A DNA stretch of 64,000 nucleotides, from the NCBI RefSeq assembly GCF_042432805.1, contig NZ_JBHLWO010000002.1:1364001-1428000 (forward strand), written 5' to 3'. A model generated the notes under the pieces. It searched no databases. It saw only the letters and a list, made by a program, of their open reading frames with translations, and was not told the origin of the DNA. Positions 15,329 through 25,029 of this stretch are shown piece after piece (within the stretch, counting starts at the first letter, position 1; each line of letters opens with the position of its first letter). The position numbers were made by a program, and so were the translations under genes. This DNA is from Olivibacter oleidegradans. Lineage in GTDB: Bacteria > Bacteroidota > Bacteroidia > Sphingobacteriales > Sphingobacteriaceae.

Positions 15329-18300
15329 TTATAATGAAAAGTTGACGCCTAAATTAAATGTTCTGGCTGTTGGATAGGTCACATTATCTATGCCCGCCGA
15401 AGGCACGCTGTTTACCGATTTATTGACATTCACCTCAGGATCAAATCCTTTATATTTAGTGATCACAAATAAATTTTGCCCGTTAACAAAAATGCCTAAA
15501 TTTTTAATGGAGTTACCAACATCTCCTACCCGGTAACTTAATGTAGCGTTGGCAAGTTTTAAATAGCTTCCATTTTCAATATAACGTGATGAGGCTGCAA
15601 TTGGATTGGCTGGCGACTCTAATATGCTTGAATTTACTAGTTCCGAAGCAATGTTTCTAGACCCTAAATTAGATATAGGTAATACAGCATTAGCGGTATT
15701 ATTATAAATATCTTGTCCGAGGGCTCCATTAAAGTTTGCAGAGAAAGAGAATTTTTTATAATCTAACGCTGTACTAATACCTAATAACACTTTTGGATTT
15801 GGATTTCCCACACGATAAAACACAAAACCGTCGTCTGTATATTGTGAAAACCCTTCTTGATCCAATCCTAAATATTCCCTTGTCACGAAGGCAAAAAGCG
15901 GATAATTATTTTGAATTACTTGCACCGTTACATCACTGAGCCCTTGTCCGCTTAAGCTACCGGTTCTAATGATTTCATTTTCTCCTAAATTGCGTACCTT
16001 ATTGCTTACAAACGTTGCATTCGCCCCTAAATCCCATCGAAAATTATCATTTTCAACGATTACACCATTTAGGTTCAGTTCGATCCCTTTGTTAATTACT
16101 TCTCCCGGCAAATTTATCCAAGTAATAGATGCATCCGGTGATGCAGGATATTGTGGTGTTTGCGGAAAAAGTAAATCCGTTGTTTTCTTATTAAAATAAT
16201 CCACCGTACCACTCAAGCGACCGTTAAATAAACCAAAATCCAGCCCCACATTCATCTGTTCATCCGATTGCCAACGTAAGTCTGGATTCTCGTTATTATT
16301 TATAGGTCTGGTTTGGCCACCACCTCCATATCCGATTGAATATCTACGTTGTGATGAACCCGACGGAAACTCTTGATTACCTGTTTTACCCCAACCGGCA
16401 CGTAACTTCAATTGATTCAACCAAGCAACATCCGCCATAAAGTCTTCATTTTTCAGGTTCCAAGCACCCGCGAATGAAGGAAAGGTTCCATAACGGTTAT
16501 TTTCTCCAAATCGAGTAGAACCGTCAATACGAACCGTAGCAGTCAATAGATAACGATCTTTAAAATTAAAGGTAGCCCTTCCGAAATAAGATTGTAGTTG
16601 CGTAGTAGGATCGTTAAAAGAGTTCAAATTTCTATTTCCAGGTGCAGTGGCTTGCATAACATCGGTATAATCTACAGGAATATCGCCGAAACCACGTGCA
16701 TTCATGTCGGTGCCCCGATTGATGAAATCCATGTATTCATAACCTATCACCGCGTTTAGATTAAGGTCGGAGGCAATTTCTCTATTAAATGAGAGTGTAT
16801 GAGTCAATTGTTTAGTTATGAGCTCATTATTAGCAACACTAGCATATCCCCCAGGGAAATTATTGGCGGGCTCCGCCTGAATACTTGGAAGATTAATAAA
16901 ACTCCGCGTGGATGATCGACGTTCTCCCCGGTTATAGTTAATACTCAACAACATCCGATACTCCAACCAATCGTTAAACTTATAATAAGGTGACAAGCTT
17001 GCCAATATGGTAGATACATTAGAACGATCGTTATAAGCTTCAGACATGGCTAGCGGATTAACAATATTACCACGTTCTACCAGCAAACTGCCATCCGGGT
17101 TCCGCAATGGCCGAGTTGGGTTCCAGGCTAAAGCGTGTGTTAGTAAACTACCTGACGCTCCTGCGTCTGTTGCCAGGGGTGCTATATTTTCGTTGGTCTG
17201 GCTGGCTATTAAACTCACATCCAATCCCAATTTTTTACTTTTAAGCATTTTGAAATTTCCATTAAACGAACCGCTGTATCTTTTAAATCCGGTTTTTTCG
17301 ATAATACCCTGCTGATCCTGATATCCAAAAGATGCTCTGTACTTATTATCAGCGTTCCCTCCGCTTAATGAAAGGCTGTGATTTTGATTGTAAGCGGTTC
17401 GCAATATCGCATCCAAAGCATCGACATTATCGCCAAAATCACCCGTTGTTAGTCCATATTTGTTTAAAGCGTCTCGATATTGGTTGCCGTCAAGAATGTC
17501 GATTCTTCTCATAATATTACTTATCCCACCGGAAGAGTTGACATCTACCTTCAGGCCGCCCTCCTGACCACGTTTTGTTGTGATTAAAACGACACCGTAA
17601 GCAGCTCTTGAACCATAGATTGCCGTTGCGGACGCGTCTTTTAAGATTTCCATCGAGGCAATGTCCGCCGGATTAATAAAACTCAAGGGATTTCCTGCCG
17701 GGCTCGTACCTATCCCGCCACTTTGACTCGGTCTGGCTGAACGCCCGTCCAAAGCAACGCCATCCACTACGTACAGTGGTTGCCCGGTACCTGTAACAGC
17801 CGAATTACCACGAATACGTACGGTAGTAGCGCCCCCTGGTTGTCCGCTATTATTGATCATCTGCACACCGGACACCTTACCCTGAATTAATTGATCGGCT
17901 GCAACTAATGGGCCTTTGTTGAAATCCTTGGCGCCAACGGAAGCAACAGCTCCCGTTAAATCACTTCTGCGTTGGGTACCATACCCTACCACCACCACTT
18001 CATCCAAACCCTGCGCATCGGGTTGCATGGTAAAGGTCACCGTAACTGCCTGGCCTGAAACCGTGACAGATTTTTCTTGCGGCATATAGCCGACAAACGA
18101 GGCAACTAATGTGTACCTTCCATTCGGAATATTAGCCATGTTAAAATTCCCGTCGACATTCGTTCCTACGGATTTGTTTAATTCTTTTAGTTGTATAGAA
18201 GCACTTGGTAAAGGTTGGTTGTTTTCGTCTAAAACTTTTCCCGCTATACTGCCACTTTGTGCCATAGAAACGAGAGAGCTTAGCATAAAAATGAAATACG

Positions 18301-18331
18301 CCAGAAAACTGACAACATGATTCTTTTTCAT
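15329..18331 (-). CDS. SusC/RagA-family TonB-dependent transporter
   Basis: 1000 residues. A signal peptide ends near SMAQSG. Residues ~28-110 form a carboxypeptidase-regulatory-like domain (IAGKVLDENNQPLPSASIQL), then the SusC signature LDEVVVVGYGTQRRSDLTGA, the plug (VRIRGNSAVTGTGQPLYVVDGV; LKDASATAIYGSRAAYGVVLITTK) and a beta-barrel ending in GVNFSL with a C-terminal aromatic-hydrophobic pattern. It imports oligomers through the outer membrane using TonB energy, together with the SusD gene 17 bases downstream. There is no extra N-terminal anti-sigma-interacting domain, so control by a FecR-type system is unlikely. The LacI protein nearby is a candidate regulator. Confidence 0.96.
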   Translation of the reverse strand: MKKNHVVSFLAYFIFMLSSLVSMAQSGSIAGKVLDENNQPLPSASIQLKELNKSVGTNVDGNFNMANIPNGRYTLVASFVGYMPQEKSVTVSGQAVTVTFTMQPDAQGLDEVVVVGYGTQRRSDLTGAVASVGAKDFNKGPLVAADQLIQGKVSGVQMINNSGQPGGATTVRIRGNSAVTGTGQPLYVVDGVALDGRSARPSQSGGIGTSPAGNPLSFINPADIASMEILKDASATAIYGSRAAYGVVLITTKRGQEGGLKVDVNSSGGISNIMRRIDILDGNQYRDALNKYGLTTGDFGDNVDALDAILRTAYNQNHSLSLSGGNADNKYRASFGYQDQQGIIEKTGFKRYSGSFNGNFKMLKSKKLGLDVSLIASQTNENIAPLATDAGASGSLLTHALAWNPTRPLRNPDGSLLVERGNIVNPLAMSEAYNDRSNVSTILASLSPYYKFNDWLEYRMLLSINYNRGERRSSTRSFINLPSIQAEPANNFPGGYASVANNELITKQLTHTLSFNREIASDLNLNAVIGYEYMDFINRGTDMNARGFGDIPVDYTDVMQATAPGNRNLNSFNDPTTQLQSYFGRATFNFKDRYLLTATVRIDGSTRFGENNRYGTFPSFAGAWNLKNEDFMADVAWLNQLKLRAGWGKTGNQEFPSGSSQRRYSIGYGGGGQTRPINNNENPDLRWQSDEQMNVGLDFGLFNGRLSGTVDYFNKKTTDLLFPQTPQYPASPDASITWINLPGEVINKGIELNLNGVIVENDNFRWDLGANATFVSNKVRNLGENEIIRTGSLSGQGLSDVTVQVIQNNYPLFAFVTREYLGLDQEGFSQYTDDGFVFYRVGNPNPKVLLGISTALDYKKFSFSANFNGALGQDIYNNTANAVLPISNLGSRNIASELVNSSILESPANPIAASSRYIENGSYLKLANATLSYRVGDVGNSIKNLGIFVNGQNLFVITKYKGFDPEVNVNKSVNSVPSAGIDNVTYPTARTFNLGVNFSL

Positions 18332-18753
18332 TCGATTGGTTTTAATGGTTATAATGAAGCTTGTTGGGCCAATTTATTTGGCCATTTACATACATACATC
18401 GCTAGATAAGCTTAAGGAACGGGCGTTGGATAAAAATTCATAATTTACTTTAATTTTATTGGTGATACCTTTTGTTAAGATTGGCAATTGTCAACGTCTT
18501 TCATGACAACACACAATCTGTTTATATTGGCCTCAGGAAACACTACACGTAATGAAAACGTTCCCGATGAGTGCGGTAAAATTAAAGTTATTCTTAAGAA
18601 TTACAAAAGTAATTTGCAAAATATACACGTTAGTTTGGGTATCGCACACTCCAGATCACCTCCTTTTCTTTTAAAAAACGTTGCAGGAAATGACGTTTTT
18701 AGTTACTTTTATGTCGTGACCTATTACAACCGTTCATTATATTCTATAGACTT
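18332..18753. promoter_or_regulatory. Divergent control region of susC and penicillin acylase
   Basis: 422 bases without a supported gene; the frame at 18488-18757 has no family resemblance and I reject it. Two perfect inverted repeats stand out. GGCCAA (18367-18372) with TTGGCC (18378-18383), spacer 5, lies 36 bases upstream of the susC start. AAAAACGT (18674-18681) with ACGTTTTT (18693-18700), spacer 11, lies 54 bases upstream of the acylase start. Either could be an operator; neither is proven. Confidence 0.4.
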
Positions 18754-21237
18754 ATGAAGTTAAAAGCAGCCTTAGCTATTTTTCTATGTATCGGTTTAGC
18801 GTTCGTATTAAATAAAAAAATCGGGGATATCCCTCCTCTAGGAAAGTTTTTAAGTCCATTTGATGGCTTTTGGAAAAATGCAGAGCCCCTTTCGCAAACA
18901 GAAAATCAAAGCTTTTTTGTAAAAGGGATAAAAGACACCATCGAAATTTTTTATGACGACCAACGCATCCCCCACATTTCTGCCAGAAACGATTATGATC
19001 TCTATTTTGCGCAGGGCTACATTACTGCGAAAGACCGACTTTGGCAAATGGACTTTCAAACGCGATATGCAAGTGGTAGACTTGCGGAAGTAGTAGGTGC
19101 AAAAGCAGTTCCGTTAGATCGGTATCAACGAAGAATGGGTATGATGTTGGGTGCTGAGCGAATGCTAGCTGAAAGTATGAAAGATCCTATTAGTAAACTT
19201 ATCCTTGAAGCCTATGCCGATGGTGTAAACGCTTATATCGCCGATCTCTCTCCTGCTGATTACCCTTTGGAATTCAAACTGTTAGATTATGCACCTGAAC
19301 CTTGGCAACCTATAAATTCAGCCTTATTGCTGAAATTAATGTCTGCTACACTCGCCGGTAGTACCGATGAACTTCATATGACGAACATCCTGAAGACACA
19401 TGGAAAAGAAATAACAGACAACTTATTTCCAAACTATCCTTTTAGAGAAGATCCGATTATCCCACAGGGAACGCCTTGGCCATTTAAGGCGGTACACGGA
19501 ACAAACATTGCAAATAAAATTCAGACACCTGTAGAACAACCCAAAGAGTCACTCTCTTTAATGAAGTTTATTGATCAAAATAATTTACTGGCAGGAAACA
19601 AGGAAGAGGGTTTAGGCAGCAATAATTGGGCAATATCTTCGCAAAAAAGCAGCACGCGCTATCCAATACTGGCAAATGACCCACATCTTAGCCTTACACT
19701 TCCAAGCATTTGGTATCAGGTACAGCTTCAAAGTTCCACCAGCAACACTTGCGGTGTTTCTATCCCAGGTGCCCCTTGTGTAATTATCGGCTTTAATCAG
19801 CACATTGCCTGGGGTGTGACTAATGTCGGATCAGACGTATTAGATTGGTACCAAATTACCTTTAAAGATAAAAAAAAAGACTTCTATTTAGTTGATGATG
19901 AATGGAAGAAAACTACGAAAAGAATAGAAAAAATCAACGTAAGATCAGGTGCTACTGTATTCGATACGGTATACTACACCCATCACGGTCCTATTAGCGT
20001 CACCGAAGAACCGCTGAATAGCGAAAGCAACTTAGCAAACAACATACCAACGGGTGCAGCTTTGAAATGGGTTGCCCATTTGCCCTCCAATGATTTGCGA
20101 ACCTTTTATGAGTTGAATCGAGCCAAGAACTATGGTGACTACAGAAAAGCACTGGTATTTTTTACTGCGCCTGCTCAGAACTTTATTTTCGCTGACAATC
20201 AGGATAACATTGCTATTACACCAAACGGCTATTTTCCATTAAAATCATTTGAACATGGAAAATTTATACTCGATGGAAAATACAGCAAGAACGATTGGTC
20301 GGACAGAATTCCTGCCGAGCAGAACCCAAGCGTTAAAAATCCATCACGCGGTTTTGTCAGTTCGGCAAATCAATCCCCGGTTGATCAAAGTTATCCTTAT
20401 TATTTGAATTGGGAGTATGCACCCTATGATCGCGGGCATCGAATAAATGAACGACTAGCAAAACTGGAACACGCAACGGCTGATTCACTTCGATTACTTC
20501 AGCTCGATAACAGAAGCATATTGGCGGACGATATCCTGGATACCTTGGTGTCTGTTACTGAAGGGGTGCAGGAATTAAATGACATTGATCGAAAAGCACT
20601 TGCCTTATTGCGAAATTGGGATCATTGTTATGAAGCAACTTCTATTGCTGCAACCATTTTTGAACAATGGTATAAAGAAATTGAAAATGCATTATGGAGC
20701 AAATGGTTTGATAAAAAATCGGCGAAAATGCGTTATCCCAATCGCGATCGTACCGTCGAGCTCTTACTCAATGAACCTAATTCAATATGGTATGGAAAGG
20801 AAAAGACGGGCACCCTAAGCCCTCGAGCTACCCTGTTCGCCAAATCACTTCACGACGCCCTACAGAACCTGGAAGAAAAATATGGTGCGCTCGATGAAAC
20901 TTGGGCGTGGGGAACGGTCAATGAACGACGTGTTCTTCACTTGGCGAGTATAAAAGGATTGGCATCTTTTAAGTTTCCCGTCAATGGTTCGGGGCGTACA
21001 ATAAATGCAATCAAGGAAAAGAGCGGCCCTTCCTGGAGAATGGTGGTCGAACTTGGTCATAGGCCGAAGGCTTATGGCATATTACCGGGTGGCTCGTCAG
21101 GAAATCCGGGTAGCATTTATTATGACAATCAGTTGAAAGCCTGGCTTCAGGGAGAGCTCAAAGAACTACTATTCCTGACAGGTGAAAAAAATGAGCTGCA
21201 AAACAGAATTGTAAGTAAAATTACGCTTACCAACTAA
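18754..21237 (+). CDS. Penicillin acylase family protein (N-terminal-nucleophile amidase)
   Basis: 827 residues. An N-terminal hydrophobic segment (LKAALAIFLCIGLAFVL) acts as signal or anchor. The alpha-chain region (RIPHISARNDYDLYFAQGYITAKDRLWQMDF) is followed by a linker and the autocleavage site GSNNWA with nucleophile Ser289. The beta chain has NDPHLSLTLPSIWYQVQL, GVSIPGAPCVIIGFNQHIAWGVTN and the C-terminal GGSSGNPGSIYYDNQL. The enzyme should mature by self-cleavage in the periplasm and hydrolyse amides. Known family substrates are beta-lactam side chains, acyl-homoserine lactones and other N-acyl compounds; the sequence alone does not say which. It is divergent from susC. Confidence 0.93.
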   Translation: MKLKAALAIFLCIGLAFVLNKKIGDIPPLGKFLSPFDGFWKNAEPLSQTENQSFFVKGIKDTIEIFYDDQRIPHISARNDYDLYFAQGYITAKDRLWQMDFQTRYASGRLAEVVGAKAVPLDRYQRRMGMMLGAERMLAESMKDPISKLILEAYADGVNAYIADLSPADYPLEFKLLDYAPEPWQPINSALLLKLMSATLAGSTDELHMTNILKTHGKEITDNLFPNYPFREDPIIPQGTPWPFKAVHGTNIANKIQTPVEQPKESLSLMKFIDQNNLLAGNKEEGLGSNNWAISSQKSSTRYPILANDPHLSLTLPSIWYQVQLQSSTSNTCGVSIPGAPCVIIGFNQHIAWGVTNVGSDVLDWYQITFKDKKKDFYLVDDEWKKTTKRIEKINVRSGATVFDTVYYTHHGPISVTEEPLNSESNLANNIPTGAALKWVAHLPSNDLRTFYELNRAKNYGDYRKALVFFTAPAQNFIFADNQDNIAITPNGYFPLKSFEHGKFILDGKYSKNDWSDRIPAEQNPSVKNPSRGFVSSANQSPVDQSYPYYLNWEYAPYDRGHRINERLAKLEHATADSLRLLQLDNRSILADDILDTLVSVTEGVQELNDIDRKALALLRNWDHCYEATSIAATIFEQWYKEIENALWSKWFDKKSAKMRYPNRDRTVELLLNEPNSIWYGKEKTGTLSPRATLFAKSLHDALQNLEEKYGALDETWAWGTVNERRVLHLASIKGLASFKFPVNGSGRTINAIKEKSGPSWRMVVELGHRPKAYGILPGGSSGNPGSIYYDNQLKAWLQGELKELLFLTGEKNELQNRIVSKITLTN

Positions 21238-21298
21238 ATCTGCTTCTGTCTTTCGTAAGTGAATAGGCAAACTTCATGCTTTTTAAAATACTATTATA

Positions 21299-21643
21299 AT
21301 GAAAATGTTTATCGTACTCTGTGTAATCATCTTTACGGCTCAATTAGTATTGCCTTGGTGGATCATTATACCAATTTCCGTCATTGTATCCTATCTTTTC
21401 AACGAAAAGCCATGGAAAGCTTTCATCATTTGCTTTGCTGCAATCTATTGTGTTTGGGCTTTGTACAGCCTTTATCTAAGTTATTTAAACGGACACATAC
21501 TAGCTAACCGTGTCGGCCTGTTGCTGGGCTTACCTGAAAGCTCTTTCAATTGGATCTGGATGACGCTGATCAGTGGTATACCCGGTGGCCTTGTAGCGGG
21601 TTTTGCCGGCTTGTCGGGACAATACATTAGAAAAGCATTTTAA
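21299..21643 (+). CDS. Small integral membrane protein of unknown function
   Basis: 114 residues with roughly four hydrophobic segments: about 3-17, 20-34, 42-60 and 85-104 (WMTLISGIPGGLVAGFAGLSG). The last segment is Gly-rich. There is no charged loop longer than ten residues and no cysteine pair. I do not recognise the family. It starts 61 bases after the penicillin acylase gene and ends 30 bases before the LuxE-like gene on the same strand, so the three could be co-transcribed. Codon use and position suggest it is a real gene. Confidence 0.65.
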   Translation: MKMFIVLCVIIFTAQLVLPWWIIIPISVIVSYLFNEKPWKAFIICFAAIYCVWALYSLYLSYLNGHILANRVGLLLGLPESSFNWIWMTLISGIPGGLVAGFAGLSGQYIRKAF

Positions 21644-21673
21644 TATTTTCACGTATCTTTGTTTTCAGTAAAT

Positions 21674-22660
21674 ATGGTAAACATCGATAAAAGGGCAATT
21701 TTTCAAATACGCTCATCGGAACAATTTGAGCAAGTTGCATTGCAAATTTTTAAGAAGCAAGCATTGGAGAATGCGGTGTATAAGGAATACCTGGACTATC
21801 TCAACTGTAATCCTAACAATATTTCTCATACAGAAGAAATTCCATTTCTGCCTATTGAATTTTTTAAAACAAAAGAAGTCATACTGAATAATCAAATCAG
21901 TCAAGTTATTTTTTCAAGTTCGGGAACTACCGGTATGCAACCAAGCAGGCATTTGGTTAGCGACTTGAGCTTGTACGAAGAGAGTTTCAGAAGAGCTTTC
22001 AGGCTTTTTTATGGCGATATAAAAAACATGGCCCTATTGGCCCTTCTTCCTTCTTATTTGGAACGCGAAGGATCTTCACTTATTTATATGGTAGATGATC
22101 TGATTAAGGATTCCAATCCACAATATAGCGGTTATTTCCTTTATGACCATCGGGCTTTATATGAACGATTGAAGGAGCTTCAAAACCTGAAAATTCCAAC
22201 CATGCTAATCGGCGTCACCTATGCTTTGCTTGATTTTGTCGAAAACTATAACATTTCTTTTAAAGAGTTGATCGTTATGGAAACCGGTGGAATGAAAGGT
22301 AAGCGGAAGGAAATGATCCGAGATGAATTGCATAATATATTGTGCACCGGTTTCGGCGTCACCGCCATACATTCCGAATATGGAATGACTGAGCTTTTGT
22401 CTCAAGCCTATTCTGAGGCAAAGGGCGTTTTTGCCTGTCCTCCTTGGATGAAAGTATTAATAAGAGATGTAAATGATCCACTTACCAAATTGCCGAAGGG
22501 ATTAACGGGAGGCGTCAATATAATTGACTTGGCTAATCTTAATAGTTGCTCTTTTATTGCCACACAAGATCTCGGTCGCGTTTCAAGTAATAATCATTTT
22601 GAAATATTGGGCCGCTTCGATCAAAGTGATATCCGAGGTTGTAATCTATTGGTCCAGTAG
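21674..22660 (+). CDS. LuxE-like acyl-protein synthetase / adenylate-forming enzyme
   Basis: 328 residues from ATG 21674; a TTG at 21659 would add five residues. The adenylation loop FSSSGTTGMQPSRHLVSD is present, followed by the LALLPSYLERE strand, METGGMKGKRKEM and EYGMTELLSQAYS, which are core motifs of the ANL-type LuxE branch. LuxE activates a fatty acid as its adenylate and passes it to a protein Cys. No luxC, luxD or luxAB gene is present, so bioluminescence is not implied. In Bacteroidota such stand-alone proteins are usually annotated as acyl transferases of unknown substrate. It is convergent with tyrS. Confidence 0.8.
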   Translation: MVNIDKRAIFQIRSSEQFEQVALQIFKKQALENAVYKEYLDYLNCNPNNISHTEEIPFLPIEFFKTKEVILNNQISQVIFSSSGTTGMQPSRHLVSDLSLYEESFRRAFRLFYGDIKNMALLALLPSYLEREGSSLIYMVDDLIKDSNPQYSGYFLYDHRALYERLKELQNLKIPTMLIGVTYALLDFVENYNISFKELIVMETGGMKGKRKEMIRDELHNILCTGFGVTAIHSEYGMTELLSQAYSEAKGVFACPPWMKVLIRDVNDPLTKLPKGLTGGVNIIDLANLNSCSFIATQDLGRVSSNNHFEILGRFDQSDIRGCNLLVQ

Positions 22661-22682
22661 CCACTCGCTCATAGCTATTATT

Positions 22683-22712
22683 GTTACCGGCTGCTGAGCT
22701 ACAACCGGTAAC
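22683..22712. terminator. Hairpin between LuxE-like gene and tyrS
   Basis: GTTACCGG (22683-22690) pairs with CCGGTAAC (22705-22712) around a 14-base loop, in the 70-base gap between the two stop codons. The stem is GC-rich; no long T-tract follows on the plus strand. Confidence 0.5.
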
Positions 22713-22730
22713 CGACATTCAAAAAGGGGC

Positions 22731-24023
22731 TTACTGTGCAATAAGTAAAAAATAGTTCTTTTTACCTTTTTGTGCAATTATATATTTGTTATTAATCAAG
22801 TTTGAAAGGTCAATCGTTTGATCAACCGATCCAACTTTTTCCCTATTAATGGATACGCCCCCACCTTGTATCATTTTCCGAGCTTCACCTTTTGAAGGGA
22901 AAACAGATGCGTAGGTAGAGAGGAGATCGACAACATTGATTCCGTTTTTCAACTCCTCTTTTCTAATTACAGACTGTGGCACACCATCGAAGACGTCCAA
23001 TACATCTGCGTCGTCCATGCCACTTAGAAAGTCCAAAGAACCGCTTCCAAATAAAAACTCAGAAGTCTTTACGGCCATTTGGTAAGCAGATACCGAATGT
23101 GTTCTTATCGTAATATCCTCGGCTAGCGCCTTTTGAACAATTCGTAAATGTGGAGCAGCATCATGTTCAGCGATAATCGAATCGATTTCGGCCTTATCTT
23201 TAAGGGAAAAAATTTTGATCCAATTTTTTGCGTCTTCGTCACTTGCATTAAGCCAGAATTGATAATATTTATAGGGCGACGTTTTTTTAGGATCCAACCA
23301 CACGGCACCACTTTCAGTTTTTCCAAATTTTGTGCCGTCTGTCTTCTTTATCAACTGAGTTGTTAAACCAAAGGCACTTCCTCCTTCCTGCCTTCTAATA
23401 AACTCCGAACCGGTTACGATATTACCCCATTGATCCGATCCGCCCATTTGAATCATACAACCTTTATGTTTCCATAGATAGTAAAAATCATAGCCTTGGA
23501 TAAGCTGGTAAGAAAACTCCGTAAATGATAAGCCATTTTCACCTTCTAATCGCTTTTTTACTGAATCTTTTGCCATCATATAATTGACAGTGATAAGCTT
23601 TCCGACATCACGTATGAAATCTAAAAACTTAAAATCTTTGAACCAATCATAGTTATTGACCATTATGGCTCCATTGCCTTTTCCACTTCGGTTGTCAAAA
23701 TCTAAGAATTTTCTCAACTGCTTTTCCAAGCATGAAACATTATGGCGAAGCGTTTCCTCGTCCAACAAGTTCCTTTCCGCTGATTTGAATGATGGATCTC
23801 CGATCATCCCGGTGGCTCCTCCCACCAAAGCGATCGGTCTATGTCCCGCTCGCTGAAAATGAATGAGAGTCATTATTTGCGTTAAATGACCTACATGCAA
23901 CGAATCGCCTGTTGGATCAAAGCCGATATAACCGGAAGTTACTCCTTTTTCTAATTGTTCTTCTGTTCCGGGCATAATGTCCTGTAGCATGCCCCTCCAA
24001 CGCAGCTCGTCAACAAAATTCAT
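22731..24023 (-). CDS. tyrS: Tyrosyl-tRNA synthetase
   Basis: 430 residues, class I synthetase of the bacterial TyrRS type. The HIGH-like motif is HVGH at residues 43-46 after GFDPTGDSL, and the KMSKS-like loop is KFGKT. The tyrosine pocket shows SYQLIQGYDFYYLW and GGSDQWGNIVTG. An S4-like RNA-binding domain occupies the last ~70 residues (FPSKGEARKMIQGGGVSINREKV). It charges tRNA-Tyr in the cytoplasm. A possible -7 element on the minus strand is CAAACTTA at 24069-24076 (complement of TAAGTTTG). I found no T-box leader upstream. Confidence 0.97.
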   Translation of the reverse strand: MNFVDELRWRGMLQDIMPGTEEQLEKGVTSGYIGFDPTGDSLHVGHLTQIMTLIHFQRAGHRPIALVGGATGMIGDPSFKSAERNLLDEETLRHNVSCLEKQLRKFLDFDNRSGKGNGAIMVNNYDWFKDFKFLDFIRDVGKLITVNYMMAKDSVKKRLEGENGLSFTEFSYQLIQGYDFYYLWKHKGCMIQMGGSDQWGNIVTGSEFIRRQEGGSAFGLTTQLIKKTDGTKFGKTESGAVWLDPKKTSPYKYYQFWLNASDEDAKNWIKIFSLKDKAEIDSIIAEHDAAPHLRIVQKALAEDITIRTHSVSAYQMAVKTSEFLFGSGSLDFLSGMDDADVLDVFDGVPQSVIRKEELKNGINVVDLLSTYASVFPSKGEARKMIQGGGVSINREKVGSVDQTIDLSNLINNKYIIAQKGKKNYFLLIAQ

Positions 24024-24232
24024 CTCTGTGTCTATTTATTTAACTATCTATTTTTCCCATGAAATGTGCAAACTTAGCATTATTTTTTCATCGATGTAAT
24101 TTTTTCTCCATTTAATACCTGGAGTTCTTTACTCGAAAGCTCCTATTTGAAAACTGGCATAAAAAATGTATATTCACAGGAAGTTTGCACATAACAGAAT
24201 TGGACAAAGATGAGGACTTTAAACTGAGTACC

Positions 24233-24919
24233 ATGAATTTCCTATCTCATTTTTATTTTGAACGAAAAGTAAATGACCCTCATCGCGCACTTGGATCTGT
24301 GCTGCCTGATCTTTTACGAAATATGGATAGAGATATCCGTGTTTTTCCCGAGAAGAATGTTGCATTGTTTATCGATGATCAGCGTATTTCTCGGATATTG
24401 AAAGGCTGGTGCCGCCACTTGGCTACAGACCGGTTCTTCCACAACAATGTGTTTTTTTTGGAAAAAACGAGACAATTGAAAGCGCATTTGTCACCTGTTG
24501 TTGCAAATACACCCATCCGCGCTTCGTTTCTTTCACACATTGCGCTCGAGCTCCTCCTTGATCGCTTACTTCTCAAGGATAGTTGGCTACATGAAAACGA
24601 CTTCTACGGGCAACTCCAAGATGTAGATCGTCAAAGCTTATCCCGTTTTTTGGAACTTGCCGGCTTACAAGATACCACACTATTCCTTACATTTTTTAAT
24701 GCTTTTATCAATGATCGATATTTAGGAACCTATCGTGAGATGGCCAAAGTTACCTACGCTCTAGACCAAGTTTGTAAAAAATTTTGGCCGCAAGGCTTAA
24801 ATGAAGATAAAAAACTTCAGCTGACTGATGCCTTAAATGTATATGAAAGAGAATTAGCATACAATTATAAAGTGATCTTTAACGAAATTGCCGATTATTT
24901 AAGCAAATACTACAATTAG
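24233..24919 (+). CDS. Acyl carrier protein phosphodiesterase-like protein (AcpH/DUF479 family)
   Basis: 228 residues from ATG 24233, where MNFLSHFYFERKVNDPHRALGSVLPDLLRN matches the usual family start. A TTG-initiated longer frame from 24185 adds 16 unlike residues and is rejected. The HD-like helices include FLSHIALELLLDRLLL and a C-terminal VYERELAYNYKVIFNEI. E. coli AcpH removes phosphopantetheine from acyl carrier protein; many homologues have no tested activity, so the function is a family-level guess. It is divergent from tyrS and 110 bases upstream of the permease on the same strand. Confidence 0.72.
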   Translation: MNFLSHFYFERKVNDPHRALGSVLPDLLRNMDRDIRVFPEKNVALFIDDQRISRILKGWCRHLATDRFFHNNVFFLEKTRQLKAHLSPVVANTPIRASFLSHIALELLLDRLLLKDSWLHENDFYGQLQDVDRQSLSRFLELAGLQDTTLFLTFFNAFINDRYLGTYREMAKVTYALDQVCKKFWPQGLNEDKKLQLTDALNVYERELAYNYKVIFNEIADYLSKYYN

Positions 24920-24956
24920 GCTCACCTAAGAATGGATGCAGCTTTATTTGGTGTCC

Positions 24957-24990
24957 ATAACAACGGAATAAAATATTTTTTTTATGTTTG
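24957..24990 (+). promoter_or_regulatory. Promoter for the amino-acid permease gene
   Basis: A -33 TTTG at 24957-24960 and a -7 TATGTTTG at 24983-24990 are separated by 22 bases, the clearest such pair in the window. The alternative TTG start at 24988 falls inside the -7 element, which supports ATG 25030 as the true start. Confidence 0.65.
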
Positions 24991-25029
24991 GGCCTTAATT
25001 TTAATTGCTGTTTAACAACCAAACATCGT

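Noticed and set aside
18488..18757. 89-residue plus-strand frame before penicillin acylase
   Set aside because: No family resemblance, overlaps the acylase start and fills a region that must hold two divergent promoters.
21659..22660. Luciferase (lux) operon
   Set aside because: Only a LuxE-like gene is present; there is no luxA, luxB, luxC or luxD.
24988..25029. TTG start for the amino-acid permease
   Set aside because: This codon overlaps the -7 promoter element TATGTTTG, and ATG 25030 gives the normal family start.
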